NCBI GenBank assembly: GCA_011960625.1
Contig: BLMJ01000232.1
Location: 48,471 to 112,470, forward strand
Length of the DNA stretch: 64,000 nucleotides
From: Lachnospiraceae bacterium
Lineage (GTDB): Bacteria; Bacillota; Clostridia; Lachnospirales; Lachnospiraceae
Reading direction: 5' to 3'
Shown here piece by piece: positions 8,841-17,154 of this stretch; the stretch's first letter is position 1, and each line of letters starts with the position of its first letter. Both the position numbers and the translations under genes were made by a program. Below the pieces are notes generated by a model, which was given only the letters and a program-made list of their open reading frames with translations, made no database searches and was not told where the DNA came from.

Positions 8841-9245
8841 TTAACTGTTTTTAATAAAGGTTGAGCTGCACTTGGGGCAGCGAATCTCAATACGCCCTTT
8901 GCCCCGTGGGATACGAATCTTCTGGCGGCAGGTCGGGCATTTGTAGATGTGATGGGTTTTGCGCTGAAGCATCAGATTCTTCTGCTTATAAAACGCTTGA
9001 CGTAACTTATAAGTCTTGTTCAGATACCATTGATTTTCCGAAGAACGCTTGTAGATGTTCTTGGAAAACATACGAAAATAGGAATAAACGATACATGTCC
9101 AGGAAACCAGGGACAGGAGCATACTATCATTCCAACCCGCCAAAATCATGGTGACAAGACCGGCAATAATTGTAAATTTACCAAATGAATCCATTCCATA
9201 ACGACCGTACATAAATCGAATAAATTTTTCTTTCACGTATATCAA
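8841..9245 (-). CDS. membrane protein with C-terminal zinc ribbon
   Basis: The 134-residue protein has two hydrophobic segments (about 21-52) followed by a basic linker and a CPTCRQ ... CPKCSS zinc ribbon at the C-terminus. It is the first gene of the minus-strand operon with DUF5685 and the J-domain protein, 15 bases ahead of DUF5685. The basic residues between the membrane segments and the ribbon suggest the ribbon is cytoplasmic. The function is unknown. A GGAGG site lies just before the ATG. Confidence 0.7.
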   Translation of the reverse strand: MIYVKEKFIRFMYGRYGMDSFGKFTIIAGLVTMILAGWNDSMLLSLVSWTCIVYSYFRMFSKNIYKRSSENQWYLNKTYKLRQAFYKQKNLMLQRKTHHIYKCPTCRQKIRIPRGKGRIEIRCPKCSSTFIKNS

Positions 9246-9347
9246 CCTCCTAATATAAATTCCATGATACGCTGTATAGAGGGAAAGTCAATAAATTGCC
9301 GATAAAAAATATATAAAGTTTTTCGTCCAAAGTTTTTTATTCAAAGT

Positions 9348-9386
9348 TTGTAAACGCTTTCATAGATGGATACTTCGTGATATAAT
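9348..9386 (+). promoter_or_regulatory. cre operator overlapping the promoter of the desulfidase gene
   Basis: TTGTAAACGCTTTCA at 9348-9362 fits the catabolite-responsive-element consensus WTGNAANCGNWNNCW at every position. A TATAAT -10 box lies at 9381-9386, which puts the operator across the weak -35 region. CcpA binding there would repress transcription when preferred sugars are plentiful. Confidence 0.72.
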
Positions 9387-9425
9387 ATCAGAGGATTTGT
9401 ATAAAAAGATGGAAGAGTGAAGCTT

Positions 9426-10709
9426 ATGAAAGATTTAACCAGATTGATAAAAGAAGATATGAAACCAGCTCTTGGCGTGACAGAGCCGGGGGCAATCGCC
9501 TATGCGGTTGCCAGCGCCAGAGGTCACATACAGGGAGAGGTCAGGAAGGTGCGGGTGGCATTAAATTCGGGAATGTATAAGAATGCGTATACCTGCGGAA
9601 TCCCCAATTCATCTAACTTTGGGCTTCTGTATGCGGCGGCTCTGGGAGCAGTGGCGGCAGATGCGGCAAAAGGATTGGAAGCTCTTGCGGATATTCGTCC
9701 AGAGGACGATGCAGAAGCTGCAAGGATGGTAGAGAACGGTTTGGTAGAGACGGTTCTTGATCATATTGGATCCAGGATAATGATTGACGCAACCGTAGAA
9801 AGCCAACAGGAGAAATGCACAGTACATATTCGGGACAGTCATACGCATATTGTTTCTATAGAGAAGAATGGCGAGGAGATCTATGCAGAGGAAGAGTCTT
9901 TTCGGCCAATGAATGACGAGGAGAGCGAAGAAGCTGTTATCCACCAATATTCACTGCACAAAATTTTAGAATATATCCGGGAAGCTCCCAAGGAGGAGAT
10001 ATCTTTTATAAGAGAAGCCTTTTCCATGAATATGGAGCTTCTAGAAGAAGGGCTTGAGTCTGAGCGGGCTGTGATTACTAAGAGTTTGCTGAAAGAAAAC
10101 GCAGGAGAGGTCATTTCAACGGATGTGCTTAAAACGGCCCAGTTATTGTGCAACGGAGCCATTGAAGCGCGTGTTCTGGGTCTTGCCAGACCTGCAATGA
10201 GTATTACAGGAAGCGGGGCCCACGGTATTATAGCGACCATGCCTTTGCTGGCACAATATAAAGCAGCAGGAGAGGGGATGGAAGAGGAAGCGCTTCTAAG
10301 AGCCGCTGCACTTAGTTATCTTATTACTATGTATATCAAAGAGTACTCCGGAAGGTTATCTGCTTTTTGCGGCTGCGCAATTGCGGCGGGAACGGGAATG
10401 GCGTGCGGGCTTGCATTTATGAAAGGAGCAGACGAAGAAGGGATTGGCAGAGTGATCCGTAATATGGCCAGTGGTATGACTGGTATGATCTGCGACGGTG
10501 GAAATCACGGCTGTACCATGAAAGGAATTGTTGCTGTGGATGCAGCTTTCCGCGCTGTGGATATGGCATTGGCAGGCGTAAGTATTGGGAGTATTCACGG
10601 AATTAACGGGAGAACGCCAGAGGATACCATGCGCCACATGGGAAGGATTGCTTCTCCGGGAATGGTCGAAACAGAGAAAACGATTGTAGAGATTATGGAG
10701 AAGAAATGA
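9426..10709 (+). CDS. cyuA: UPF0597 / CyuA-type L-cysteine desulfidase
   Basis: The 427-residue product belongs to the UPF0597 (YhaM, CyuA) family related to serine dehydratase. Members characterised as cysteine desulfidase use a [4Fe-4S] cluster to break L-cysteine into pyruvate, ammonia and sulfide. Conserved landmarks here are TEPGAIAYA near the start, GMYKNAYTCGIPNS, SGAHGI, CGCAIAAGTGMACG, and CDGGNHGCTMKG, the cysteines of which fit cluster ligands. A GTG lies three codons upstream, but GGAAGAG is nine bases before the ATG at 9426. A cre site covers the promoter. Some family members may act on other amino acids, so the substrate is inferred. Confidence 0.82.
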   Translation: MKDLTRLIKEDMKPALGVTEPGAIAYAVASARGHIQGEVRKVRVALNSGMYKNAYTCGIPNSSNFGLLYAAALGAVAADAAKGLEALADIRPEDDAEAARMVENGLVETVLDHIGSRIMIDATVESQQEKCTVHIRDSHTHIVSIEKNGEEIYAEEESFRPMNDEESEEAVIHQYSLHKILEYIREAPKEEISFIREAFSMNMELLEEGLESERAVITKSLLKENAGEVISTDVLKTAQLLCNGAIEARVLGLARPAMSITGSGAHGIIATMPLLAQYKAAGEGMEEEALLRAAALSYLITMYIKEYSGRLSAFCGCAIAAGTGMACGLAFMKGADEEGIGRVIRNMASGMTGMICDGGNHGCTMKGIVAVDAAFRAVDMALAGVSIGSIHGINGRTPEDTMRHMGRIASPGMVETEKTIVEIMEKK

Positions 10710-10772
10710 GCGGTTGATTTAGGAAGGAACATAGACTATATGAGGGATATGAAATATAGAGGAGTTTAGAAT

Positions 10773-11798
10773 ATGGAAGAAATTAGGAGTAAAAGCGGTA
10801 AAAGTGTTAGAAAGTCGGCTGATGGTAAGAGTATCCGCAGTAGAGAGGTAAGCGAAAGGTCAGCGGACGGTAAGAGTATTCGCAGGAGAAATGCCGGCGT
10901 AAGGCCAGAGGAGGGCAAAAGCGCCAGAAATAGAAGCGCGAGAGGAAGGAGCGGACGTACTGTCGACGATGAGCGCACCAGCCGGACCAGAACAGAAGGC
11001 AGGTCGCCTGACGGGAAAAGTATTAACCAAGGCAGTCACAGAGGACGGAAGAAGAGGAAGAAACAGAAGAATAGCCTGCTTACGAATATAATTCTGATTG
11101 TGGCGGCGGCTGTGTTCTGCGTATCTGCTTTTCAGTTGATTAAGATCGGGAAGGGATACTACGATGGGCGAAGTGAGTATGAGAAGATTCGCGAACTTGC
11201 CATTAAAAATGACAAGAAAGAAGGGACGGGTTTTCAGGTGAATTTTGATGAGCTGCGCGCCCTGAATCCTGACACCATTGCATGGCTGAGGTTTGATCCG
11301 GAACCAGCAGTTATCAATTATCCGGTTGTACAGGGGAAGGATAACGAGGAATATCTACACAAGACCTTTTCCGCAAATGAAAATACATTAGGGACGATTT
11401 TCTTGAATGTGGATAATAATGCGAATTTTTTGGATGAAAATTCCCTTCTATACGGACATTATATGAATGACGGCTCCATGTTCCGCCATCTGGAGGATTA
11501 TAAAGATAAGGCGTTCTGGGAGGCAAACCCGTATTTTTACATCTATACGCCGGACGGTCAGGAATTGGTCTATCATATCTATTCGGTGGGAGAGGTTTTG
11601 GATACGGCAGATACTTATCTGACGGATTTTCCTACCAATGACGACTATCAGAAGTTCCTGAACATGACGAAAGAGGTCGCCCTGTATGACACGGGGATTG
11701 AAGTGACGACGGCCGACACCATCGTTACCTTATCCACCTGTACCAGTGCGAATGATGATCATCGGTTTGTAGTCCGTGGAGTAAAAGTAAAGGAGTAG
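10773..11798 (+). CDS. srtB: class B sortase with long basic repeat-rich cytoplasmic N-terminus
   Basis: Sortases are membrane transpeptidases that cut a C-terminal sorting motif and join the protein to the wall. The catalytic cysteine is C323 in TLSTC and the partner arginine is R331. The catalytic histidine lies in LYGHYMND. The residue pattern matches class B. A single membrane span lies at about 102-123, with the catalytic domain outside. The first 100 residues are Arg/Lys/Ser-rich and contain repeats of DGKSI type at about 18, 33 and 80, with relatives at 9 and 48. This is far longer than the usual sortase cytoplasmic tail. DUF951 follows after three bases. Its substrates may include the two sorting-signal proteins in this window, although those carry APKTG and LPKTG, motifs more typical of class A. 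Confidence 0.9.
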   Translation: MEEIRSKSGKSVRKSADGKSIRSREVSERSADGKSIRRRNAGVRPEEGKSARNRSARGRSGRTVDDERTSRTRTEGRSPDGKSINQGSHRGRKKRKKQKNSLLTNIILIVAAAVFCVSAFQLIKIGKGYYDGRSEYEKIRELAIKNDKKEGTGFQVNFDELRALNPDTIAWLRFDPEPAVINYPVVQGKDNEEYLHKTFSANENTLGTIFLNVDNNANFLDENSLLYGHYMNDGSMFRHLEDYKDKAFWEANPYFYIYTPDGQELVYHIYSVGEVLDTADTYLTDFPTNDDYQKFLNMTKEVALYDTGIEVTTADTIVTLSTCTSANDDHRFVVRGVKVKE

Positions 11799-11801
11799 GT
11801 C

Positions 11802-11996
11802 ATGAGAAATGATTATGTATATGAAGTCGGGGATATCGTGACGCTTAAGAAGCAGCATCCCTGCGGAAGCAGAGAATGGGAGATTCTGCGGGTGGGAGCT
11901 GATTTCCGGCTGAAATGCTTAGGGTGTGGGCATCAGATTATGATTGCCCGTAAGCTTGTAGAAAAAAACACGAAGGATTTGAGGAAAAAAGCTTGA
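11802..11996 (+). CDS. DUF951 family protein
   Basis: A 64-residue protein with the DUF951 layout: VGDIVTLKKQHPCGSREWEI followed by RLKCLGCGHQIMI and a basic tail. The three cysteines could bind zinc, and the small beta-barrel look suggests a nucleic-acid partner. DUF951 genes are common next to rpsF-ssb-rpsR in Firmicutes, which points to a translation or replication link, but the role is not established. It sits three bases after srtB and is probably co-transcribed. Confidence 0.88.
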   Translation: MRNDYVYEVGDIVTLKKQHPCGSREWEILRVGADFRLKCLGCGHQIMIARKLVEKNTKDLRKKA

Positions 11997-12021
11997 AACA
12001 AGCCGAAGATTATGCTATCAT
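11993..12021 (+). promoter_or_regulatory. promoter of the rpsF-ssb-rpsR operon
   Basis: TTGAAA (11993-11998) and TATCAT (12016-12021) are separated by 17 bases. This is the best sigma-A-type pair ahead of rpsF and it overlaps the end of the DUF951 gene. Confidence 0.55.
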
Positions 12022-12072
12022 AATAAACCGTGATACAATGAATCTGCTAGTCACAGACGGCAGATATCCTTG

Positions 12073-12093
12073 CTCCCAATAGGAATTGAGGGG
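12073..12093 (+). promoter_or_regulatory. hairpin in the rpsF mRNA leader
   Basis: CTCCCAAT pairs with ATTGAGGGG across a four-base loop with one bulged A. It lies 31 bases before the rpsF start. Firmicutes often carry an S6:S18-binding leader at this place. I cannot confirm the conserved binding bulge, so autoregulation is only inferred. Confidence 0.4.
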
Positions 12094-12124
12094 CCAAAAG
12101 ACCAGAAGGAGGTGCAGAGACGAC

Positions 12125-12412
12125 ATGAACAAATATGAATTAGCTGTTGTTGTCAGTGCAAAGATCGAGGATGACGAGAGAGCACAGGTAGTCGAGAAGG
12201 TGAAAGCGTTAGTAGAGCGCTTCGGCGGCCAGATCTCTGATGTCGATGAATGGGGTAAGAGAAGATTAGCTTACGAGATTCAAAAGATGAGAGAAGCATA
12301 CTACTATTTCATCCACTTCGATGCCGAAGCTGATGTTCCAAGCGAGATTGAACAGAGAATCCGTATTATGGACAACGTTATCAGATACTTATGCGTTAGA
12401 CAGGAAGCATAG
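12125..12412 (+). CDS. rpsF: 30S ribosomal protein S6
   Basis: The 95-residue product begins MNKYELAVVVSAKIEDDERA and includes WGKRRLAYEIQKMREAYYYF, the conserved S6 core. S6 binds the central domain of 16S rRNA as a dimer with S18. The frame is open further upstream, but AGGAGG sits nine bases before the ATG at 12125 and the family N-terminus matches. It is the first gene of the classical rpsF-ssb-rpsR operon. Confidence 0.96.
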   Translation: MNKYELAVVVSAKIEDDERAQVVEKVKALVERFGGQISDVDEWGKRRLAYEIQKMREAYYYFIHFDAEADVPSEIEQRIRIMDNVIRYLCVRQEA

Positions 12413-12433
12413 GCGGGAAGTAGAGGTAATTAT

Positions 12434-12880
12434 ATGAATAAAGTAATTTTGATGGGACGCTTAACAAGAGATCCGGAAGTGAGATATTCTCAGGGAGAAG
12501 GCTCATTGGCGATTGCGAGATATACCCTTGCTGTAGACCGTAGGTTTAAGCGGGACGGAGAGGCAACCGCAGATTTTATCAACTGCGTGGCATTTGGAAA
12601 AGCGGCGGAGCATGCCGAGAGATTTTATCGTCAGGGACTCAAAGTCGTAATCACAGGCAGGATTCAGACAGGAAGCTATACGAATAAGGATGGCGTGAAG
12701 GTCTACACGACGGAGGTTGTGGTAGAAGAGCAGGAGTTTGCAGAGAGTAAGGCTGTGAGTGATGCCAATGCCGGAGGCTACCGTCAAGCTCCCTCACCGG
12801 CGCCGGCTCCTGTATCGGATGCAGGCGACGGCTTCATGAATATTCCGGATGGAATTGATGAAGAATTACCGTTTAATTAG
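12434..12880 (+). CDS. ssb: single-stranded DNA-binding protein
   Basis: A 148-residue SSB with an N-terminal OB fold (MNKVILMGRLTRDPEVRYS ... FINCVAFGKAAE ... GRIQTGSYTNKDG) and a flexible Pro/Ala/Gly linker ending in the acidic tip EELPFN. The terminal DxxPF-type peptide recruits repair and replication proteins. Here the tip is slightly altered, ending in PFN rather than PF. It lies between rpsF and rpsR as usual, with tight spacing on both sides. Confidence 0.96.
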   Translation: MNKVILMGRLTRDPEVRYSQGEGSLAIARYTLAVDRRFKRDGEATADFINCVAFGKAAEHAERFYRQGLKVVITGRIQTGSYTNKDGVKVYTTEVVVEEQEFAESKAVSDANAGGYRQAPSPAPAPVSDAGDGFMNIPDGIDEELPFN

Positions 12881-12902
12881 GGAATGAAAGGAGAGTAATA
12901 TC

Positions 12903-13169
12903 ATGGCTTACGATAAAGGCAATCGTCCGGAAGGCGGCTTCAAGAGAAGAGGCGGCGGACGCAGAAGAAAGAAAGTATGCGTATTCTGCGGTAAGGAGAA
13001 TAACGAGATTGATTACAAGGATGTAGCGAAGTTAAGAAAGTATATCTCTGAGAGAGGAAAGATTCTTCCTAGAAGAATTACAGGTAACTGTGCTAAGCAC
13101 CAGAGAGCTCTTACTGTAGCGATTAAGAGAGCGCGTCATATTGCTCTGATGCCGTATGTTCAGGAGTAA
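12903..13169 (+). CDS. rpsR: 30S ribosomal protein S18
   Basis: The 88-residue product contains [19 protein letters not shown] and [16 protein letters not shown], the S18 signature. The basic glycine-rich N-terminus is slightly longer than in many orthologues. The N-terminal cysteine pair is of the zinc-binding type. It is the last gene of the operon, and a strong terminator follows. Confidence 0.96.
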   Translation: MAYDKGNRPEGGFKRRGGGRRRKKVCVFCGKENNEIDYKDVAKLRKYISERGKILPRRITGNCAKHQRALTVAIKRARHIALMPYVQE

Positions 13170-13200
13170 TCGATTTTAGAGTTTGAGATGTGAAGATAAA

Positions 13201-13241
13201 GGCTGTCGCACCGGCTGATTTGGCTGTGCGGCGGCCTTTTT
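13201..13241 (+). terminator. terminator of the rpsF-ssb-rpsR operon
   Basis: An eleven-base-pair stem (GGCTGTCGCAC / GTGCGGCGGCC, with two G-U pairs) is followed by five T residues. It lies 32 bases after rpsR. Confidence 0.9.
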
Positions 13242-13413
13242 GCCGTCCGGAACAAGGAAGTGGGGAGGGTGGCTTGGGACATAATTGTTGATTTTTCTTG
13301 TATAATTGTACATTTGTATTTGCTGACCTTGCTTTCCGCTCTTTTTTTTGGTACATTATGTATAAGGTTACAGAGTTTGAATAGTTAGTTACAGAGGTAC
13401 GAAAGGATTATTT

Positions 13414-14022
13414 ATGATAGTTAAAGTAATCGAAAGTAAGAGGGAGCTTAAAGAAGTTGAGCCGTTCTATGTGGAACAGCTTCTGTGGGGAACAGAAGCT
13501 ATCCCCAAAACCTACGGATATCTGGGATTTGTTCTGCAGGAGGGATTTTATTTGAAAATGGTATGTGAGGAGGAAGAGCCTCTCCGTACTTACGAGAATG
13601 TGCTGGACCCAGTGTACCGCGACAGTGCAATGGAGGCTTTTTTTCAGTTTGAGCCTGAAAAGGGAGGCGGCGGTTCGGCAATTTATTTGAACTTTGAGGT
13701 AAATGCCAACGGAGCGCTGTTAGCGGAGTATGGCAGCGGACGTGCCGGCCGGACATATTTTTCCAAAGAAGCGTTGGAAGAGTTTGGCTGCAGTGCGGCA
13801 GTAGAAAAGGGACGTTGGAGTTTCGAACTGCATATTCCGCTTTGGATTCTGGACGAGGTCTATGGACCTTTGAATATGGGAAAGGGAAGCAGATTTACAT
13901 GTAATTTTTATAAAATATCTGAGTCAAAGGAAATCGAACATTATGCGGCGTGTTTCCCCATTCGTTCAGAGATTCCAAGCTTTCATATGCCGGAATACTT
14001 CGGGGAGGCAGTCATTGCCTAA
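13414..14022 (+). CDS. CBM9/DOMON-like carbohydrate-binding protein without signal peptide
   Basis: The 202-residue protein looks like a single beta-sandwich domain of the carbohydrate-binding family 9-like type. Recognisable elements are LQEGFYLKMVCEEE, DSAMEAFFQFEP, AIYLNFEVNANGALLAEYG and the terminal FHMPEYFGEAVI block. No signal peptide or anchor is present, so it should act in the cytosol, unlike most CBM9 modules. It is the first gene ahead of nagB and the GH112 phosphorylase, which suggests a sugar-related role. It may bind or sense a sugar, but the family is often left uncharacterised. A TATAAT at 13301-13306 is a possible -10 box. Confidence 0.65.
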   Translation: MIVKVIESKRELKEVEPFYVEQLLWGTEAIPKTYGYLGFVLQEGFYLKMVCEEEEPLRTYENVLDPVYRDSAMEAFFQFEPEKGGGGSAIYLNFEVNANGALLAEYGSGRAGRTYFSKEALEEFGCSAAVEKGRWSFELHIPLWILDEVYGPLNMGKGSRFTCNFYKISESKEIEHYAACFPIRSEIPSFHMPEYFGEAVIA

Positions 14023-14058
14023 GCGTAGGCTCAGTGAATAGGCACAAAGTGTATATTC

Positions 14059-14073
14059 CCCTCATATTGAGGG
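14059..14073 (+). promoter_or_regulatory. short palindrome ahead of nagB
   Basis: CCCTCA TAT TGAGGG lies 40 bases before the nagB start. It could be an operator or a small mRNA hairpin. There is no T-run directly after it, so it is not a convincing terminator. Confidence 0.35.
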
Positions 14074-14112
14074 TAGATATAAAAGAATTAAGATAATCAG
14101 GAGGGTATTTCG

Positions 14113-14844
14113 ATGAGGATTTACAAAGCGGCAGATTACAAGGAGATGAGCAGGAAGGCGGCGAATGTGATTGCAGCACAGGTGACTATGAAGCCGGACT
14201 GTGTTCTGGGCTTGGCCACAGGCTCAACGCCTATTGGAACTTATGAGCAGTTAGTAGAGAAGAATAAGGCGGGAGATTTGGATTTTTCTGAGGTGAAAAC
14301 CGTGAATCTGGATGAGTACAAGGGACTGCCGCGTACCAACGACCAGAGCTACTATTATTTTATGCATGAGCATCTTTTCGACAAGGTGAATATTGACCCA
14401 AAGAATACGCATCTGCCGGATGGGACCAAGGAAGACAGCGTGAAAGAGTGCGGGGCGTATGAAGAAGTGATTCGTTCTCTCGGAGGGGTTGACCTGCAGC
14501 TTTTAGGCCTGGGACATAACGGACATATTGGTTTCAACGAGCCGGCAGAGGCATTTGATAAGGAAACCCACTGTGTAGACCTGCAGGAGAGTACCATTGA
14601 GGCGAACAAGAGATTTTTTGCTTCTGCAGATGATGTGCCGAGGCAGGCATATACCATGGGTATCGGAACGATTATGCGTGCGAAGAAGATTCTGGTGGTA
14701 GTAAGCGGGGAGGACAAGGCTGATATTGTGGCAAAGGCATTCTTTGGGCCTGTAACGCCGTCTGTTCCGGCATCTATCCTTCAGATGCATAATGACGTTA
14801 CCCTTGTAGCGGATGCGGCGGCACTTTCTAAGATTCCGCAGTAA
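14113..14844 (+). CDS. nagB: glucosamine-6-phosphate deaminase
   Basis: NagB converts glucosamine-6-phosphate to fructose-6-phosphate and ammonia. The 243-residue product has the expected length and motifs: LGLATGSTPIGTYEQL near the start (phosphate loop), VNLDEYKGL, and LGLGHNGHIGFNEPA, which holds the catalytic aspartate/histidine region. It lies 27 bases before the GH112 gene, with its own AGGAGG. No nagA deacetylase is seen in the window, so the deacetylation step must be encoded elsewhere. Confidence 0.95.
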   Translation: MRIYKAADYKEMSRKAANVIAAQVTMKPDCVLGLATGSTPIGTYEQLVEKNKAGDLDFSEVKTVNLDEYKGLPRTNDQSYYYFMHEHLFDKVNIDPKNTHLPDGTKEDSVKECGAYEEVIRSLGGVDLQLLGLGHNGHIGFNEPAEAFDKETHCVDLQESTIEANKRFFASADDVPRQAYTMGIGTIMRAKKILVVVSGEDKADIVAKAFFGPVTPSVPASILQMHNDVTLVADAAALSKIPQ

Positions 14845-14871
14845 TTTGGGAGATAGAGAGGTCGGACTTAT

Positions 14872-17076
14872 ATGAGTGATCATTTGAGAGGTCGGGTTAC
14901 GATCCCGACAGATGTAGATGTGGTTTCGGAGACTCTTGAGCTTGTGAAACGTTGGGGAGCAGATGCAATCCGTGACTGTGACGGAACGGAATACCCGCAG
15001 GAATTGAGGAATGTAGATGCAAAGGTTTATTCAACCTATTATACGACCAGAAAAGATAATGAATGGGCGAAGGCACATCCGGAAGAGATTCAGCAGATGT
15101 ATATCATGACGCCTTTTTATAATGCGGTGGAGGATACCCTGCGGATTCATTTGATGAATCATCTGTACCCAGATATGCTTGCCGTTAATTCCAGAGATGA
15201 TATTAAGAAATGGTGGGAGGTCATTGACCGTACTACAGGGGAAATCGTGCTTGCGGAAGGAATGTACTGCGGCAGAGAGGGAGAGGTTGCCCCAAATGAA
15301 GAGTGGCATTATGAAGAAGAGACCGGGGACGTGGTAATCACAGGCGCCAAGGCGTTTCATGATTATACGGTAAGCTTCCTTGCGTATATTATGTGGGACC
15401 CAGTGCATATGTATAATGCCGTAACCAATGATTGGCAGGGCGTAGAAAAGCAGATTACCTTCGATGTGCGCCAGCCTAAGACAAAGGCATTCTCTATGGA
15501 GCGTCTGAAAAAATACATTGCTGACAACCCGCATATTGACGTAATACGCTACACGACGTTCTTCCATCAGTTTACGCTGATTTTTGACGAATTTGCCCGT
15601 GAGAAATATGTGGACTGGTACGGTTATTCAGCCTCCGTAAGCCCCTACATCTTAGAGCAGTTTGAGCGGGAGGCGGGCTACCCCTTCCGTCCGGAATATA
15701 TTATTGACCAGGGGTATATGAACAATACCTACCGCGTACCGTCCAAGGAGTTTCGTGATTTTCAGGACTTCCAGCGCAGAGAGGTTGCGAAGCTGGCGAA
15801 AGAGATGGTGGATATCACCCATGAGTGCGGCAAAGAAGCCATGATGTTCCTTGGGGATCACTGGATTGGCATGGAGCCGTTTATGGAGGAGTTCAAGAGT
15901 ATCGGACTGGATGCAGTAGTCGGAAGTGTGGGAAATGGGTCTACGCTTAGACTGATCAGCGATATAGAAGGAGTTAAGTATACAGAAGGGCGTTTTCTGC
16001 CGTACTTCTTTCCGGATACGTTCCATGAGGGTGGCGATCCGGTAAAAGAGGCAAAGGTGAACTGGGTAACAGCGAGACGGGCAATCCTGCGCAAGCCGAT
16101 TGACCGGATTGGTTACGGCGGGTATTTGAAGTTGGCCATGGAGTTTCCTGAGTTTATCGACTATGTGGAAGAGGTCTGCCAGGAGTTCCGCGTCCTGTAT
16201 GAGAATATTAAGGGGACGACGCCCCACTGCGTAAAGAAGGTTGCCGTACTGAACAGTTGGGGACGTATGCGGGCATGGGGCAACCATATGGTCCATCATG
16301 CGCTGTACTATAAGCAGAACTATTCTTATGCGGGAATTATCGAAGCATTAAGCGGCGCGCCCTTTGACGTAAGGTTCATCAGTTTTGAGGATATCCGAAA
16401 GGATCCTTCTGTGCTGGAGGATATAGATGTAATCCTGAATGTGGGAGATGCATATACGGCCTACACAGGCGGCGAGAATTGGAAGGATGAAAGAATCTTG
16501 ACTGCCGTGAAGAGCTTTGTCCATCATGGAGGCGGCTTTATCGGAGTGGGCGAACCGGCGGCGTACCAGTGGCAGGGAAGATTCTTCCAGTTGTCAGGAG
16601 TCCTTGGCGTGGAGGAAGAGACAGGCTTTACGCTGAATGTGGATAAGTATAACTGGGAGGAGCATGCCCATTTTATCACTGAGGACTGTCAGGGCGAGAT
16701 TGATTTTGGTGAGGGCAAGAAGAATATCTTCGCATTAGATGGGACAACCGTAATCTGTCAGCGGGATAAGGAAGTGCAGCTTGCGGCAAATACCTTCGGT
16801 GAAGGGCGAGGCGTGTATATCAGCGGGCTTCCCTACAGCTTCGAGAACAGCAGGCTTTTGTACCGGGCGATTTTGTGGGCTTCGGGTGCGGAGAAGGAGC
16901 TGAAGCAATGGTTCTCCAGCAACTATAATGTGGAGGTTCACGCTTATATCAAGAACGGAAAGTACTGTGTGGTGAATAATACGTATGAGCCCCAGAGTAC
17001 GACGATATATAAGGGAGACGGGTCAAGTTTTGAACTTAGTCTCCGGGCGAATGAGATTATCTGGTATGAGATCTAA
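14872..17076 (+). CDS. GH112 1,3-beta-galactosyl-N-acetylhexosamine phosphorylase
   Basis: This 734-residue cytosolic enzyme has GH112 length and organisation. It uses inorganic phosphate to split galacto-N-biose or lacto-N-biose into alpha-galactose-1-phosphate and GalNAc or GlcNAc. D329 in FLGDHWIGMEP aligns with the general acid of the Bifidobacterium enzyme. The TIM-barrel part runs to about residue 440, a Rossmann-like region with GGGFIGVGEPAAYQ follows, and the end is a beta domain. Close GH112 relatives act on galactosyl-rhamnose. The nearby nagB and N-acetylhexosamine kinase favour the HexNAc activity. The gene is equivalent to bifidobacterial lnpA. Confidence 0.92.
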   Translation: MSDHLRGRVTIPTDVDVVSETLELVKRWGADAIRDCDGTEYPQELRNVDAKVYSTYYTTRKDNEWAKAHPEEIQQMYIMTPFYNAVEDTLRIHLMNHLYPDMLAVNSRDDIKKWWEVIDRTTGEIVLAEGMYCGREGEVAPNEEWHYEEETGDVVITGAKAFHDYTVSFLAYIMWDPVHMYNAVTNDWQGVEKQITFDVRQPKTKAFSMERLKKYIADNPHIDVIRYTTFFHQFTLIFDEFAREKYVDWYGYSASVSPYILEQFEREAGYPFRPEYIIDQGYMNNTYRVPSKEFRDFQDFQRREVAKLAKEMVDITHECGKEAMMFLGDHWIGMEPFMEEFKSIGLDAVVGSVGNGSTLRLISDIEGVKYTEGRFLPYFFPDTFHEGGDPVKEAKVNWVTARRAILRKPIDRIGYGGYLKLAMEFPEFIDYVEEVCQEFRVLYENIKGTTPHCVKKVAVLNSWGRMRAWGNHMVHHALYYKQNYSYAGIIEALSGAPFDVRFISFEDIRKDPSVLEDIDVILNVGDAYTAYTGGENWKDERILTAVKSFVHHGGGFIGVGEPAAYQWQGRFFQLSGVLGVEEETGFTLNVDKYNWEEHAHFITEDCQGEIDFGEGKKNIFALDGTTVICQRDKEVQLAANTFGEGRGVYISGLPYSFENSRLLYRAILWASGAEKELKQWFSSNYNVEVHAYIKNGKYCVVNNTYEPQSTTIYKGDGSSFELSLRANEIIWYEI

Positions 17077-17096
17077 TTGATTCATATAAGCTATAA

Positions 17097-17149
17097 AAGG
17101 GGATGTGGGAAAATGCAGCATTGGAAGGTCATTTTCCTGCAATCCCCTT
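17097..17149. terminator. bidirectional terminator between GH112 and sensor kinase genes
   Basis: A long interrupted stem (AAGGGGAT ... GGAAAATG / CATTTTCC ... ATCCCCTT) lies between the two convergent genes and is followed by TGTTTGTT on the plus strand. The minus-strand exit is flanked by an A/T-rich run. Confidence 0.75.
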
Positions 17150-17154
17150 GTTTG

